Source of the DNA: Nitrospira sp. CR1.2
Lineage (GTDB): Bacteria; Nitrospirota; Nitrospiria; Nitrospirales; Nitrospiraceae
Reading direction: 5' to 3'
Assembly: GCA_014055495.1 (NCBI GenBank)
Contig: WIAG01000006.1
Span: 47,209 to 111,208, forward strand
DNA: 64,000 nucleotides
The notes under the pieces were generated by a model. The model saw nothing but the letters and a program-made list of their open reading frames with translations. It was not told the DNA's origin and made no database searches. The position numbers and the translations under genes were made by a program. This document shows positions 17,694 to 27,065 of the stretch, in pieces (the first letter of the stretch is position 1; each line of letters opens with the position of its first letter).

Positions 17694-17734
17694 GACCGGT
17701 CCTCATGCTGCATGTGCTCGTGGCAAGATGATGA

Positions 17735-18010
17735 CTAAGAATTGACGTACTTCTTAAAGACCTGACTGGGACGAAACGTCACTACTCGACGGGGAGTAAT
17801 TCCAATTTCTTCACCGGTTCGAGGATTGCGTCCCTTCCTGGCCCCTTTGCTTCGAACCACAAAATTTCCAAATCCTGCGATCTTGACCGCATCGCCTTTT
17901 TGGAGCACGCCTTTCAGCAGATTGAGCACGAGTTCGACGATATCGGCTGCATCGTTCTTAGACACTCCGACCTGCTTGAATATTTCGTTCGCGATATCCG
18001 CCTTTCTCAT
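17735..18010 (-). CDS. ihfA: integration host factor alpha / HU-family DNA-binding protein
   Basis: The 91-residue protein uses the ATG at 18010 (purine-rich GGGGGGAAAGG upstream); a longer open frame to 18031 is not needed. HU/IHF features are MRKADIANEIFKQVGVSKND, the GFGNFVVRSKGARKGRNPRT arm region and the C-terminal RPSQVFKKYV. The RNPRTGEE beta-arm with the intercalating proline is intact. The pairing with a downstream MerR gene and tRNA-Pro supports IhfA rather than HU. It is probably a nucleoid-bending protein acting in transcription and recombination. Confidence 0.88.
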   Translation of the reverse strand: MRKADIANEIFKQVGVSKNDAADIVELVLNLLKGVLQKGDAVKIAGFGNFVVRSKGARKGRNPRTGEEIGITPRRVVTFRPSQVFKKYVNS

Positions 18011-18093
18011 GCCTTTCCCCCCGCCGTCCACTAGCGTCGTTCCCTAGGAAGTGCTTCTTGGTGTCGAGTGTCCAAGACAAAGAATTTCCCCAT

Positions 18094-18122
18094 AAGTTAC
18101 GTGAGGTTATCTGGCCTGTCAA
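18094..18122 (-). promoter_or_regulatory. putative sigma-70 promoter of ihfA-merR-tRNA-Pro
   Basis: On the minus strand a perfect TTGACA (18117-18122) is followed after 17 bp by TAACTT (18094-18099), a weak -10. It would start transcription about 75 nt before the ihfA ATG. The perfect -35 and spacing make it the best candidate in the 139-bp gap. Confidence 0.5.
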
Positions 18123-18149
18123 GGATTATATGTGTCGAATGGCTGGAAA

Positions 18150-19799
18150 TCAGCGCTCGCGGTCGGTGAGCAGCAATTTGTACTCGATGCTGTCGGCCAG
18201 CGCCTGCCAGCTGGCTTCCATGATGTTTTCTGACACCCCAACTGTGCCCCACTTGTCCTTGTGATCTCCCGATTCGATCAACACCCGCACCTTCGATTCC
18301 GTTCCCTTTTCCGCGGATAACACCCGCACTTTGTAGTCGAGCAATTTCACTTCACGCAGTTGCGGATAGAACTTTTCCAACGCCTTCCGGAGGGCATGAT
18401 CCAGCGCATTGACCGGGCCGGCCCCCACGGCCGCCGTGTGCTCGACCACATCGCCGACCTTCACCATGACCGTCGCTTCCGACAGCAAGAGCCCATGTTC
18501 CTGCTTCTTTTCGACGATCACGCGAAAACCCAACAGTTGAAAGGATGGGCGATGACTGCCCATTGCATTCCGCATCAACAACTCGAACGACCCTTCCGCA
18601 CCTTCGAATTGATACCCTTGGCTCTCCCGCTCCTTGAGCGTCTCGACCAATTCCTGCAGTTTCGCATGGTTCTTGGTCAGCGAAATGCCATAGGCCTCGA
18701 CCTTTTCCAACAACCCGCTGCGGCCCGCGTAGTCCGAGACGAGGATCCGGCGACGGTTGCCGACGACTGCAGGATCGATGTGTTCATAGGTCGCTGCGTT
18801 CTTGAGGACCGCATGAATATGCACGCCTCCCTTATGCGCGAATGCCGCATCCCCGACATACGGCTGCCGTTTGTTGGGCATTAAATTGGCGATCTCCGTC
18901 ACGAAGCCCGACACGTCCTTCAAGTGGCTCAGTTTGTCTCCGAGCGCCGTCCGTTGCATCTTCAACTGTAGGTTCGGAATGATGGAGCACAGATTGGCGT
19001 TACCACAGCGCTCGCCGATCCCATTGATGGTGCCTTGCACCTGCACGATCCCCGAGTCCACAGCCACCAGCGAGTTGGCAACCGCCATCTCGCTGTCATT
19101 GTGCGCGTGGATGCCCAGCGGCACAGGACACTCCTGCTTCACCACCCGGCAAATCTCGCGAATCTCCCAGGGCATGGTGCCACCATTCGTGTCACACAGA
19201 ATCACGCGCTCGGCCCCGCCGGCAATCGCCCGGCGGATGGTTTGGAGTGCATAGTCGGGATTGGCTTTATAGCCGTCGAAAAAATGCTCGGCATCATAAA
19301 ATACCCGCCGATTCTTGGATCGCAAATAGTGAATGGAATCTTCAATGAGTTCCAGGTTCTTCGCGAGGGCGATCCCTAGCGCATCCGTCACCTGAAACGA
19401 CCAGCTCTTTCCGAAGAGGGTAATGGTCGGTGTACCGGAATCGACCAACGATTGAAGATTCTTGTCCTTACGGACGGAATTGCTGGCCTTCCGCGTCGAA
19501 CCGAACGCCACGACGGTCGCATTGCGAAACGGAACCGTTTTAATTTTCTGGAAAAACTCAATGTCTTTGGGGTTCGCCCCAGGCCACCCGCCCTCGATGA
19601 AATGTACCCCGAGTGCGTCGAGCTGTTGCGCCACACGGAGCTTATCCTCGACGGAGAAACTCACGTCTTCAGCCTGAGCACCGTCTCGCAACGTGGTATC
19701 GTAAATCTCCAGCGCCAACGCCTGCGCGGCAGTGAGGCTCGGCACAGAATCAGGTTTCGCAACAGGAGGACGACGGAAGGGTGTGGGTCGACGTTTCAT
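18150..19799 (-). CDS. cimA: (R)-citramalate synthase
   Basis: The 549-residue protein belongs to the LeuA/CimA family. It has an N-terminal TIM barrel with EIYDTTLRDGAQAEDVSFSV (about residue 31), HAHNDSEMAVANS (metal-binding His-X-His) and GTINGIGERCGNANL. It has a linker and a C-terminal LeuA-type allosteric domain (KVRVLIESGDHKDKWGTVGV). CimA condenses pyruvate and acetyl-CoA to citramalate, opening isoleucine synthesis that bypasses threonine. It follows lysC by 65 bp as the last gene of the aspartate-family operon. The length and GGWPGANPKD motif favour citramalate over isopropylmalate synthase. Confidence 0.92.
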   Translation of the reverse strand: MKRRPTPFRRPPVAKPDSVPSLTAAQALALEIYDTTLRDGAQAEDVSFSVEDKLRVAQQLDALGVHFIEGGWPGANPKDIEFFQKIKTVPFRNATVVAFGSTRKASNSVRKDKNLQSLVDSGTPTITLFGKSWSFQVTDALGIALAKNLELIEDSIHYLRSKNRRVFYDAEHFFDGYKANPDYALQTIRRAIAGGAERVILCDTNGGTMPWEIREICRVVKQECPVPLGIHAHNDSEMAVANSLVAVDSGIVQVQGTINGIGERCGNANLCSIIPNLQLKMQRTALGDKLSHLKDVSGFVTEIANLMPNKRQPYVGDAAFAHKGGVHIHAVLKNAATYEHIDPAVVGNRRRILVSDYAGRSGLLEKVEAYGISLTKNHAKLQELVETLKERESQGYQFEGAEGSFELLMRNAMGSHRPSFQLLGFRVIVEKKQEHGLLLSEATVMVKVGDVVEHTAAVGAGPVNALDHALRKALEKFYPQLREVKLLDYKVRVLSAEKGTESKVRVLIESGDHKDKWGTVGVSENIMEASWQALADSIEYKLLLTDRER

Positions 19800-19864
19800 A
19801 GATGAGAGGGTACCAAGGGCACACGGGATCTGTCGAGGGCTCAGGTCATGGCCGTGTTCGAAAA

Positions 19865-21100
19865 TCAGCTCAATGCGGGCGCCGACACGCGATCTAGACC
19901 GAATGCCGTATGGAGCGTGCGCATCGCCAACTCCAAATACTTTTCTTCAATGACGCAGGAGATTTTGATTTCGGATGTGCTGATCATCATGATATTGACG
20001 CCTTCGCGCGACAGCACCTCGAACATTTTCGCCGCCACGCCGGAATGCGAGCGCATTCCTACGCCGATGAGGGACACCTTCGCAATCGATTCCGTCACCG
20101 TAACCGACCGGGCACCGATCTCCTGTGAGAGGAGCTGGACAAGATCCACGGCCTTGCGCAGATCCGGCTTCGGCACCGTAAACGAAATGTCGGTCATGGA
20201 GGCCTGACTGACGTTTTGAATGATCATGTCGACGACGATATTGGCGTTCGCGACAGCCCCGAACACACGCGCGGCAATTCCCGGGCGATCCGGAACTCCG
20301 ACAATCGTAATCTTGGCTTGATTGCGGTCTCCCGTCACTCCCGACACCATGACCCCTTCCATATCGGCATCTTCACGTGTCACGAGCGTTCCCTTTCCTT
20401 CCTTGAAGCTTGAATTGACTTCCAGCGGAACGGAATATTTAGCCGCAAACTCGACCGAGCGACTCTGGAGGACTTTCGCCCCAAGGCTGGCCATCTCCAG
20501 CATTTCCTCATACGAAATCTTGTCGAGACGACGCGCAGCCGGCACGATGTTCGGATCAGCGGTATACACCCCATCGACATCCGTGTAGATAATACAGCGA
20601 TCGGCCTTGAGCGCAGCGGCCAAGGCGACGGCAGTCAAATCGGACCCGCCCCGTCCCAACGTCGTAACATCCGAACTCGCATTGATCCCCTGGAACCCGG
20701 CCACCACCGGAACGACACCCTGCGACAGGGCCGCCTTAATGCGGTCGGCCGAGACGCGAGAGATTCGTGCTTTGGTGTGGGCGCTATCGGTGTGAATACC
20801 GACTTGCCGACCCGTGAAAGACTGCGCATGGACACCACGCCCACGAAGCTCCATCGCCAGCAACGCAATGGTTACCCGCTCCCCTGTCGAAAGCAACATG
20901 TCCAATTCGCGCTCATCCGGCGCACTCGTCATCTCATGCGCCAATTTAAGCAACCGATCCGTCTCTCCACTCATCGCCGAGAGCACGACGACGACGTGGT
21001 GGCCCTCCTTACGAGCCCGCTCCACGCGCTCCGCCACACGATGAATCCGTTCGACGTTCCCGACCGACGTACCGCCATACTTTTGAACGATCAGTGCCAC
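19865..21100 (-). CDS. lysC: aspartate kinase
   Basis: The 411-residue protein starts with a GTG at 21100, giving the family N-terminus [19 protein letters not shown], with GGAG nine bases upstream. The in-frame GTG at 21115 lacks a ribosome site. Kinase motifs are [15 protein letters not shown] and [19 protein letters not shown]. Two C-terminal ACT domains (about 265-400) suggest feedback inhibition by lysine or threonine. It catalyses ATP-dependent phosphorylation of aspartate, the first step to lysine, threonine and methionine. It lies 4 bp after the phosphoglycerate-mutase-like gene. Confidence 0.95.
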   Translation of the reverse strand: MALIVQKYGGTSVGNVERIHRVAERVERARKEGHHVVVVLSAMSGETDRLLKLAHEMTSAPDERELDMLLSTGERVTIALLAMELRGRGVHAQSFTGRQVGIHTDSAHTKARISRVSADRIKAALSQGVVPVVAGFQGINASSDVTTLGRGGSDLTAVALAAALKADRCIIYTDVDGVYTADPNIVPAARRLDKISYEEMLEMASLGAKVLQSRSVEFAAKYSVPLEVNSSFKEGKGTLVTREDADMEGVMVSGVTGDRNQAKITIVGVPDRPGIAARVFGAVANANIVVDMIIQNVSQASMTDISFTVPKPDLRKAVDLVQLLSQEIGARSVTVTESIAKVSLIGVGMRSHSGVAAKMFEVLSREGVNIMMISTSEIKISCVIEEKYLELAMRTLHTAFGLDRVSAPALS

Positions 21101-21104
21101 AGGT

Positions 21105-22355
21105 CTAGGCTCCACGCGGGAATAATCGGATCATGAGCTTGGTGGCATCGCGGGGCGCGCTTCCGGCAATAGTCTTGTCCTGTTCGTGGAACCGTGTCGT
21201 CGAGTCAGCCGCCGGCACGGCAGCACTATCACACAACGCATAGAGGATCGGTGGAACCGCAGCTCCATGCCCCCGCGACAAGCCCGGATCACAGACAATC
21301 AGCAATCGATGAGACGGATACTTGGCCAACACCGCCAGGACCGGCCCGACCACCTGGGCATCAAAACGTTCGATCGCCTTCACCTTGTCGTGAACATTGG
21401 TCGCATGCAGCACATCGTCGGACAAACCGGCATGGAGATAGACGAAATCGCGTTTGGCCAACTCTTGCACAACCGCATCCACACAGGCCGAAAACTTCTC
21501 CGCTTCGCCACCACCATCGGACAGTAGCTCAGCTGCATCCAGCCCCGCGCACAACCCGACGCCACGATGCACATCGCTGGGCGAGACCACGACACCGGAG
21601 ACTTGATACCGTTCCGGCAGGGGCGGCCAGAGAGGAGCACGGCCCTGCCCCCACAACCAGAGACAATTGGCAGGCTTCAACCCATCCTGTTCACGCTCCT
21701 CATTCACCGGATGGTCACGCAAGATCGCAAACGACGCGTCCATAATCTTTCGCAAGACATCGGCTCCATCACCGTTCGGCAACGCCTCGGCAATCGATCG
21801 ACCGACCAACTCTTGAGGATCCACACAAGCCGCGCGGGATTTGCCACCCACCCAGACCATCAGATGACGATGACCGGACCCCGGGTAAAACTGAATACTC
21901 TCCGACCCCAGTTGTTCGTTGATGGCATCCAGCAATTCCCGAGCCTGTTCCGTCTCAATGAGACCCGCAGTGGCATCCTCCATCACCACATGCGCCCCCA
22001 ACTTCTTGATGTCAACGGCCCGGTCCTTGGCACTGGTCGAGGACTCGCCACGCACCGTCACCATGGTGCACCGGAACACCACATCTTGCTCACCGACCGT
22101 CACTCCCAATCCGGCAGCCTCCAGCGGACCAGGGCCCGGATAGTACTTCTTCGGGTCATACCCCAACACGGCAACACTCGTGACATCGCTGCCCGCAGCC
22201 CCCGCATCTGACGGCAGACTCAGCAGCCCCACCTCTCCACGTTGGGCAATCTGGTCAAGGAATGGAGTCGAAGCCGCCTGGAGCGGGGTGTTACCACCAA
22301 GCTCCGCACAGGCAAGATCAGCCATCCCGTCGGCATGCAGGATCAAATATTTCAT
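21105..22355 (-). CDS. phosphoglycerate-mutase-like protein (ApgM family); candidate homoserine kinase
   Basis: The 416-residue alkaline-phosphatase-fold protein is of the cofactor-independent ApgM type. It has [10 protein letters not shown] at the N-terminus, [17 protein letters not shown] with the nucleophile Ser, [13 protein letters not shown] in the middle and [15 protein letters not shown] towards the end. The usual C-terminal Asp-His metal pair reads [11 protein letters not shown], so the His appears to be Pro. It sits between thrC (18 bp upstream) and lysC, in an operon with hom but no recognisable thrB. I recall that ApgM-like proteins in such threonine operons have been proposed or shown to act as homoserine kinases; here that is an inference from context. 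A glycolytic mutase is the alternative. Confidence 0.75.
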   Translation of the reverse strand: MKYLILHADGMADLACAELGGNTPLQAASTPFLDQIAQRGEVGLLSLPSDAGAAGSDVTSVAVLGYDPKKYYPGPGPLEAAGLGVTVGEQDVVFRCTMVTVRGESSTSAKDRAVDIKKLGAHVVMEDATAGLIETEQARELLDAINEQLGSESIQFYPGSGHRHLMVWVGGKSRAACVDPQELVGRSIAEALPNGDGADVLRKIMDASFAILRDHPVNEEREQDGLKPANCLWLWGQGRAPLWPPLPERYQVSGVVVSPSDVHRGVGLCAGLDAAELLSDGGGEAEKFSACVDAVVQELAKRDFVYLHAGLSDDVLHATNVHDKVKAIERFDAQVVGPVLAVLAKYPSHRLLIVCDPGLSRGHGAAVPPILYALCDSAAVPAADSTTRFHEQDKTIAGSAPRDATKLMIRLFPRGA

Positions 22356-22373
22356 GCAATGTTCCTGAAGTAA

Positions 22374-23432
22374 TCAGACATGAAGGAGGCGGGCCACATC
22401 ATCGCGGGTTGCTTTCACCGTTTGAGGCTGACGTGAAATGCCAATTGCCGTATCGGCATCTTTCAAACCATGTCCGGTCAACGTGCAGACGACCGTCGTA
22501 CCTTCATGTAACTCCCCGGCCTGACTCAACTTAATCACGCCGGCGACTGAGGTCGCAGAGGCCGGTTCGCAAAACACACCTTCTTCACGAGCCACCAAGG
22601 CGTAGGCGTGCAAAATCTCTTCGTCGGTCACCATATCAATGGCGCCGGAGGATTCCTTCACCGCGGTCAACGCCGATTGCCAACTGGCCGGATTACCGAT
22701 TCTGATGGCCGTGGCGACGGTCTGCGGCGCCTCGACGATATGACCCAGCACGATCGGCGCAGCCCCTGCCGCTTGAAACCCCATCATACGAGGCAACCGG
22801 GTGATTTGGTTGGCCGCCCGATATTCACGATACCCGTTCCAATAGGCGGTGATATTACCCGCATTCCCTACAGGAAGTACATGGACCGTAGGGGCATCAC
22901 CGAGGTCGTCGCAAATCTCCATGGCCGCGGTCTTTTGTCCCTCGATCCGGAAAGGATTGAGCGAGTTCACCAATTCAACGGGATAGGTGGCCGACAGCTC
23001 TTTCACGATCGTCAAGGCCTGATCAAAGTTCCCCTCGACCTGAATGACGGTGGCCTGATGCATCATGGCCTGCGACAATTTCCCGAGCGCGATTTTTCCA
23101 GCCGGAATGAGCACATACACAGCGATGCCCGCCCGGGCACCATAGGCGGCAGCCGACGCGGAGGTGTTGCCCGTGGAGGCACAGATCACCGCCCGGGCAC
23201 CGGCTTCCACGGCTTTCGAAATGGCCATGGTCATGCCGCGATCTTTGAACGAACCCGTCGGATTCATTCCTTCGCACTTCAGATAGAGATCGACACCCGG
23301 AGCGATCTTTTTGGCCAGCCGCGCCGCGCGGATGAGCGGGGTATTACCTTCTCCCAGCGTGACGACCGGCGTCTGAGCCGTGACCGGGAGAAACTTCCTA
23401 TACTCTTCGATAATGCCACGCCAGCGGCTCAT
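22374..23432 (-). CDS. thrC: threonine synthase
   Basis: The 352-residue PLP enzyme converts O-phosphohomoserine to threonine. The start is the ATG at 23432; a GTG six bases earlier is less likely. The PLP lysine is in [16 protein letters not shown] (about residue 58), followed by [20 protein letters not shown]. The phosphate-binding loop [17 protein letters not shown] is intact. The length matches the short (Bacillus/plant-type II) class. It needs phosphohomoserine, so a homoserine kinase must exist; the adjacent ApgM-like gene is the local candidate. Confidence 0.95.
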   Translation of the reverse strand: MSRWRGIIEEYRKFLPVTAQTPVVTLGEGNTPLIRAARLAKKIAPGVDLYLKCEGMNPTGSFKDRGMTMAISKAVEAGARAVICASTGNTSASAAAYGARAGIAVYVLIPAGKIALGKLSQAMMHQATVIQVEGNFDQALTIVKELSATYPVELVNSLNPFRIEGQKTAAMEICDDLGDAPTVHVLPVGNAGNITAYWNGYREYRAANQITRLPRMMGFQAAGAAPIVLGHIVEAPQTVATAIRIGNPASWQSALTAVKESSGAIDMVTDEEILHAYALVAREEGVFCEPASATSVAGVIKLSQAGELHEGTTVVCTLTGHGLKDADTAIGISRQPQTVKATRDDVARLLHV

Positions 23433-23475
23433 AACCACCTACCCAACCGGCCTCTGCCCATTGCGGGGACGCACA

Positions 23476-24789
23476 TCATTCGTCACGCCCCTCCACGCGA
23501 ATCAGCGTCGTCGGCTCGGAGATATACGGCATCGGATTGATGTCGCGAAGCGCGTTCTGAATATCTCGTTCTTTAGCCATGTGCGTCATGATGACCACCG
23601 GCACCGTCTGCCCTTCCTTGCGTCCCTGTTGCAACACGGAGGAAATGCTGATGCCGTAATGCCCCAACACGCCGGCAATTTTGGACAACACGCCCGGCCG
23701 GTCCAGGACCATAAAACGGATGTAATACAGCGAGGTGATTTCCTCCATGGGCCGCATCCGCAATGGTCGGCGTTCATCAGGCTGATAGGACGCCGGCGGC
23801 ACACGTCCGGTCGCACTCTTGAGCATGTCACGCGCAATGGAGATCACATCGCTCACGACCGCGCTGCCGGTCGGCATCGATCCAGCACCGCGGCCATACA
23901 GCACCACGTCTTCTACGGCGTCACCAACCAACTGAATGGCATTGTAGACCCCGTCCACTTTCGCAATTTGTGATGCCGATGGCACCATGGTGGGATGCAC
24001 GCGTGCTTCAATTTCTCCCTCGGAATACTTCGCGATCGCCAGCAACTTGATGGTGAACCCGAATTCTTTAGCGTACGCGATATCCAACGGTGTGAGCGCC
24101 GTGATCCCCTCGGTATAGATCTCTTTGAAATTGACGGGGGTGCCGTACGCCAGGCTGACCATGATCGTCAACTTGTGCGCCGAGTCAATCCCGGCTACAT
24201 CGAAGGTGGGATCGGCTTCGGCATAGCCGGCCCGTTTCGCCTCCTCCAAGACCATATCGAACCGCTGCCCTTCGCTGGTCATCCGGCTCAGAATATAATT
24301 CGACGTCCCGTTGATAATGCCGTAGATCGACTGAATGTTGTTCGCGGCCAACCCTTCGGTCAGGGCGCGGATCACCGGGATTCCTCCACCAACGCTCGCT
24401 TCGAACCCGAGGTCGATCCCGTGACGGGACGCGGCAGCGAAAATCTCTTCCCCATGCACAGCCAAGAGAGCTTTGTTGGCTGTTACGACGTGCTTACCTT
24501 GTTGTACCGCCTCCAAGATGACGCGTTTCGCAAGGTCATACCCGCCCATCAGCTCGATGACAATATCTACGCGCGGGTCCGTGAGCACCTGCTGGATATC
24601 CGTGGTTAACACGCCTGGCGGAATCGCGATGCCCCGGTCACGCGTGATGTCTAAATCGGCGATGCGAACCAACTTGATGGGCACCCCCACCCGCCGGCGG
24701 ATCAATTCAGCATTCTCGATGAGCACTCGCGCCACGCCGCTACCGACGGTGCCAAAGCCGATTAATCCTACTCCGATCTCAGTCTTCAT
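23476..24789 (-). CDS. hom: homoserine dehydrogenase
   Basis: The 437-residue protein has an N-terminal NAD(P) Rossmann fold, [17 protein letters not shown] (residues 8-24), and the catalytic domain motif [20 protein letters not shown]. The acidic signature [20 protein letters not shown] follows. A C-terminal ACT domain from about 350 ([20 protein letters not shown]) suggests threonine feedback control. The ATG overlaps the stop of the aminotransferase gene (4 bp). It reduces aspartate semialdehyde to homoserine. Confidence 0.96.
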   Translation of the reverse strand: MKTEIGVGLIGFGTVGSGVARVLIENAELIRRRVGVPIKLVRIADLDITRDRGIAIPPGVLTTDIQQVLTDPRVDIVIELMGGYDLAKRVILEAVQQGKHVVTANKALLAVHGEEIFAAASRHGIDLGFEASVGGGIPVIRALTEGLAANNIQSIYGIINGTSNYILSRMTSEGQRFDMVLEEAKRAGYAEADPTFDVAGIDSAHKLTIMVSLAYGTPVNFKEIYTEGITALTPLDIAYAKEFGFTIKLLAIAKYSEGEIEARVHPTMVPSASQIAKVDGVYNAIQLVGDAVEDVVLYGRGAGSMPTGSAVVSDVISIARDMLKSATGRVPPASYQPDERRPLRMRPMEEITSLYYIRFMVLDRPGVLSKIAGVLGHYGISISSVLQQGRKEGQTVPVVIMTHMAKERDIQNALRDINPMPYISEPTTLIRVEGRDE

Positions 24790-25982
24790 GGCTCCTGATC
24801 ATCCAGGTTCAACACCTTCCGGATCCCCCGAAGGGCCTGGCGTGTCCGATGTTCGTTTTCCACCAACGCAAACCGCACAAATTCATCCCCGCCTTCTCCA
24901 AATCCGATACCCGGCGATACCGCAACCTTGGCTTCACGGAGCAGCAACTTTGAGAACTCCAGTGATCCCATATGCCGGAACGGATCCGGGATACGGGCCC
25001 AGACGAACATCGTGGCTCGGGGCAGAGCCATCGGCCACCCGATGCGATTCAACCCATTCACCAAGACATTCCGACGGTTCTGATACCGTTGCACGACCTC
25101 TTTCACGCAATCCTGCGGTCCATTCAAGGCGACGGTACTGGCGATTTGGATCGGCTGAAAAATACCGTAGTCGAGATAGCTTTTCAGCTTCGCGAGCGCT
25201 CCCACCACTTCACGGTTCCCTACACAAAACCCGACTCGCCAACCCGGCATGTTGTAGGCTTTCGAGAGCGTATAAAACTCGACGCCCACATCCTTTGCCT
25301 CCGGCACCTGCAGAAAACTCGGCGCCTTATAGCCGTCGAAGGCGATATCCGCGTACGCCAGATCGTGAATCACGATCACATCGTGCTCCTTGGCAAACGC
25401 GACGATTTTCTTGAAGAACTCAAGATCGACCACGGCCGTCGTGGGGTTGTGCGGGAAGTTGATGACCAGAATGCGCGGACGCGGCAAGGTCTGGCGATAG
25501 ACCCGCAGGAGATCGTCGAAAAAATCGCTGTCCTGACGCAGTTCAATCCCGCGTACTTCGCCGCCCGCGATAATGAAACTGTACATATGAATGGGATACG
25601 TCGGCGTCGGCGTGAGCACGACATCACCGGGCCCGATGGTGGCTAAAGCCAGGTGCGCGATCCCTTCCTTCGAGCCGATCGTGACGATCGCCTCGGTCTC
25701 GGGATCCAAATCCACATCATAGTTGCGCTTGTACCAACCGGTAATCGCATGGCGCAGTTTCGTGATGCCGCGCGAAGCCGAATAGCGATGATTCTTGGCT
25801 TTCTTGGATGCCTCGATCAGTTTGTCGACAATATGGGGCGGAGTGGGCTGATCCGGATTGCCCATCCCGAAGTCGATAATATCCTCACCCCGTTGACGTG
25901 CCTCGAGCTTCAGGGTTTGTACTTGGGCAAATACGTACGGGGGAAGTCGTTTGATGCGGTAAAAACCGTCGCTGATCGACAT
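24786..25982 (-). CDS. class I aminotransferase (alanine/aspartate type, AlaC-like)
   Basis: The 398-residue fold-type I PLP enzyme has [14 protein letters not shown] (about 173-186), [18 protein letters not shown] and the PLP-lysine motif [18 protein letters not shown] (about 240). The C-terminal Arg region reads [12 protein letters not shown]. It is closest in pattern to AlaC and to aminotransferases found upstream of hom in many bacteria, which make alanine, aspartate or methionine-related amino acids. The exact substrate is uncertain. It is the first gene of the operon, with a strong promoter 72-100 bp upstream. Confidence 0.88.
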   Translation of the reverse strand: MSISDGFYRIKRLPPYVFAQVQTLKLEARQRGEDIIDFGMGNPDQPTPPHIVDKLIEASKKAKNHRYSASRGITKLRHAITGWYKRNYDVDLDPETEAIVTIGSKEGIAHLALATIGPGDVVLTPTPTYPIHMYSFIIAGGEVRGIELRQDSDFFDDLLRVYRQTLPRPRILVINFPHNPTTAVVDLEFFKKIVAFAKEHDVIVIHDLAYADIAFDGYKAPSFLQVPEAKDVGVEFYTLSKAYNMPGWRVGFCVGNREVVGALAKLKSYLDYGIFQPIQIASTVALNGPQDCVKEVVQRYQNRRNVLVNGLNRIGWPMALPRATMFVWARIPDPFRHMGSLEFSKLLLREAKVAVSPGIGFGEGGDEFVRFALVENEHRTRQALRGIRKVLNLDDQEP

Positions 25983-26053
25983 GTCGTTGTCAGGCTCCTA
26001 CAGGCGGGTCCTCTGCTGAACTGGTTCGATCGCCATGCCTCTGAAAGGGGCGT

Positions 26054-26082
26054 ATTTTAATGGAGGCCTCAAAACGAGTCAA
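26054..26082 (-). promoter_or_regulatory. putative sigma-70 promoter of the aspartate-family operon
   Basis: On the minus strand TTGACT (26077-26082) is followed after exactly 17 bp by TAAAAT (26054-26059), five of six matches in both hexamers. Transcription would begin near 26047, giving a leader of about 65 nt before the aminotransferase ATG. I see no attenuator or riboswitch in that leader. Confidence 0.7.
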
Positions 26083-26225
26083 TTTCACTACAATTCTGGG
26101 GAGTTGTGGGCCAGTACCTGGCGGCGACATACCGACGAGGGGTCAGAATTTCCTCAGCCCTGGCCGCCTTGCCTCGTCCCACCCTCTTCTGTTAATAATG
26201 CCTCACCGACAACAGAATTGTCTAT

Positions 26226-26248
26226 GAATTTCGGCCAGTTCCGAAATC
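26226..26248. promoter_or_regulatory. inverted repeat in the pdxJ upstream region
   Basis: ATTTCGG (26228-26234) and CCGAAAT (26241-26247) form a 7-bp inverted repeat with a 6-bp spacer, centred 48 bp before the pdxJ ATG. It could be a dimeric repressor site or a leader hairpin. No regulator is identified. Confidence 0.35.
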
Positions 26249-26285
26249 TTTCTCGCACACTATTCATGGTAATTGCGGAGGCGTG

Positions 26286-26999
26286 ATGGCTCGATTGGGC
26301 GTCAACATCGATCATGTAGCGACACTGCGACAGGCACGTGGAGGAACGGACCCCGATCCCCTGACTGCGGCCCTCCTCGTCGAGCTGGCGGGCGCAGACG
26401 GCCTGGTCGTACACCTACGTGAAGACCGTCGGCATATTCAAGACCGCGATCTCACCCTGTTACGGGAAATCGTCCGTACGAAATTGGATTTAGAAATGGC
26501 TGCCGACGACGACATGGCAAAGATCGCGCTCAGCGTGAAGCCTGACCTCGTCACGCTGGTTCCCGAACGCCGGCAGGAACTCACCACCGAGGGGGGCCTG
26601 GATCTCGTCAACCATCGCGAACGAATCCAGAAGATCGTCGACCTGCTTCGGGACGGCGGTATCCCTACCAGCCTCTTTGTGGAACCGACGCTCGATCAAA
26701 TCAAGGCCGCTCACAAGATCGGCGCGGCCTACGTCGAACTTCACACCGGCCGATACGCCAATGCCAAACGGTCCAAAGAAGAGGACGAGGAATTCGAAAG
26801 CATCACCCAAGCGGCCAAGCTGGCCTACAAACTCGGTCTCGGGGTCAATGCCGGCCACGGCCTGACCTACAAGAACGTAAAACGGCTCGCCAGGCTGCCG
26901 GAGATCGTCGAATTCAACATCGGCCACAGCATCATCGCTCGATCCGTGATGGTCGGGCTCCTTCAAGCCGTCCGCGAAATGAAAGAATTGGTGAATTAG
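26286..26999 (+). CDS. pdxJ: pyridoxine 5'-phosphate synthase
   Basis: The 237-residue TIM-barrel enzyme condenses 3-amino-2-oxopropyl phosphate with deoxyxylulose phosphate. Family motifs are [58 protein letters not shown] and [14 protein letters not shown]. The ATG at 26286 is preferred; a GTG three bases earlier is in frame, and GGAGG lies just upstream. It is followed 66 bp later by nnrD. The acpS gene usually sandwiched between them in other bacteria is absent. Confidence 0.96.
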   Translation: MARLGVNIDHVATLRQARGGTDPDPLTAALLVELAGADGLVVHLREDRRHIQDRDLTLLREIVRTKLDLEMAADDDMAKIALSVKPDLVTLVPERRQELTTEGGLDLVNHRERIQKIVDLLRDGGIPTSLFVEPTLDQIKAAHKIGAAYVELHTGRYANAKRSKEEDEEFESITQAAKLAYKLGLGVNAGHGLTYKNVKRLARLPEIVEFNIGHSIIARSVMVGLLQAVREMKELVN

Positions 27000-27065
27000 C
27001 CAACGGGGACGGCGCCAACGATCCCTCGTCGCCGCCGGACCCTGGCTGAACCACCACATGCCACC

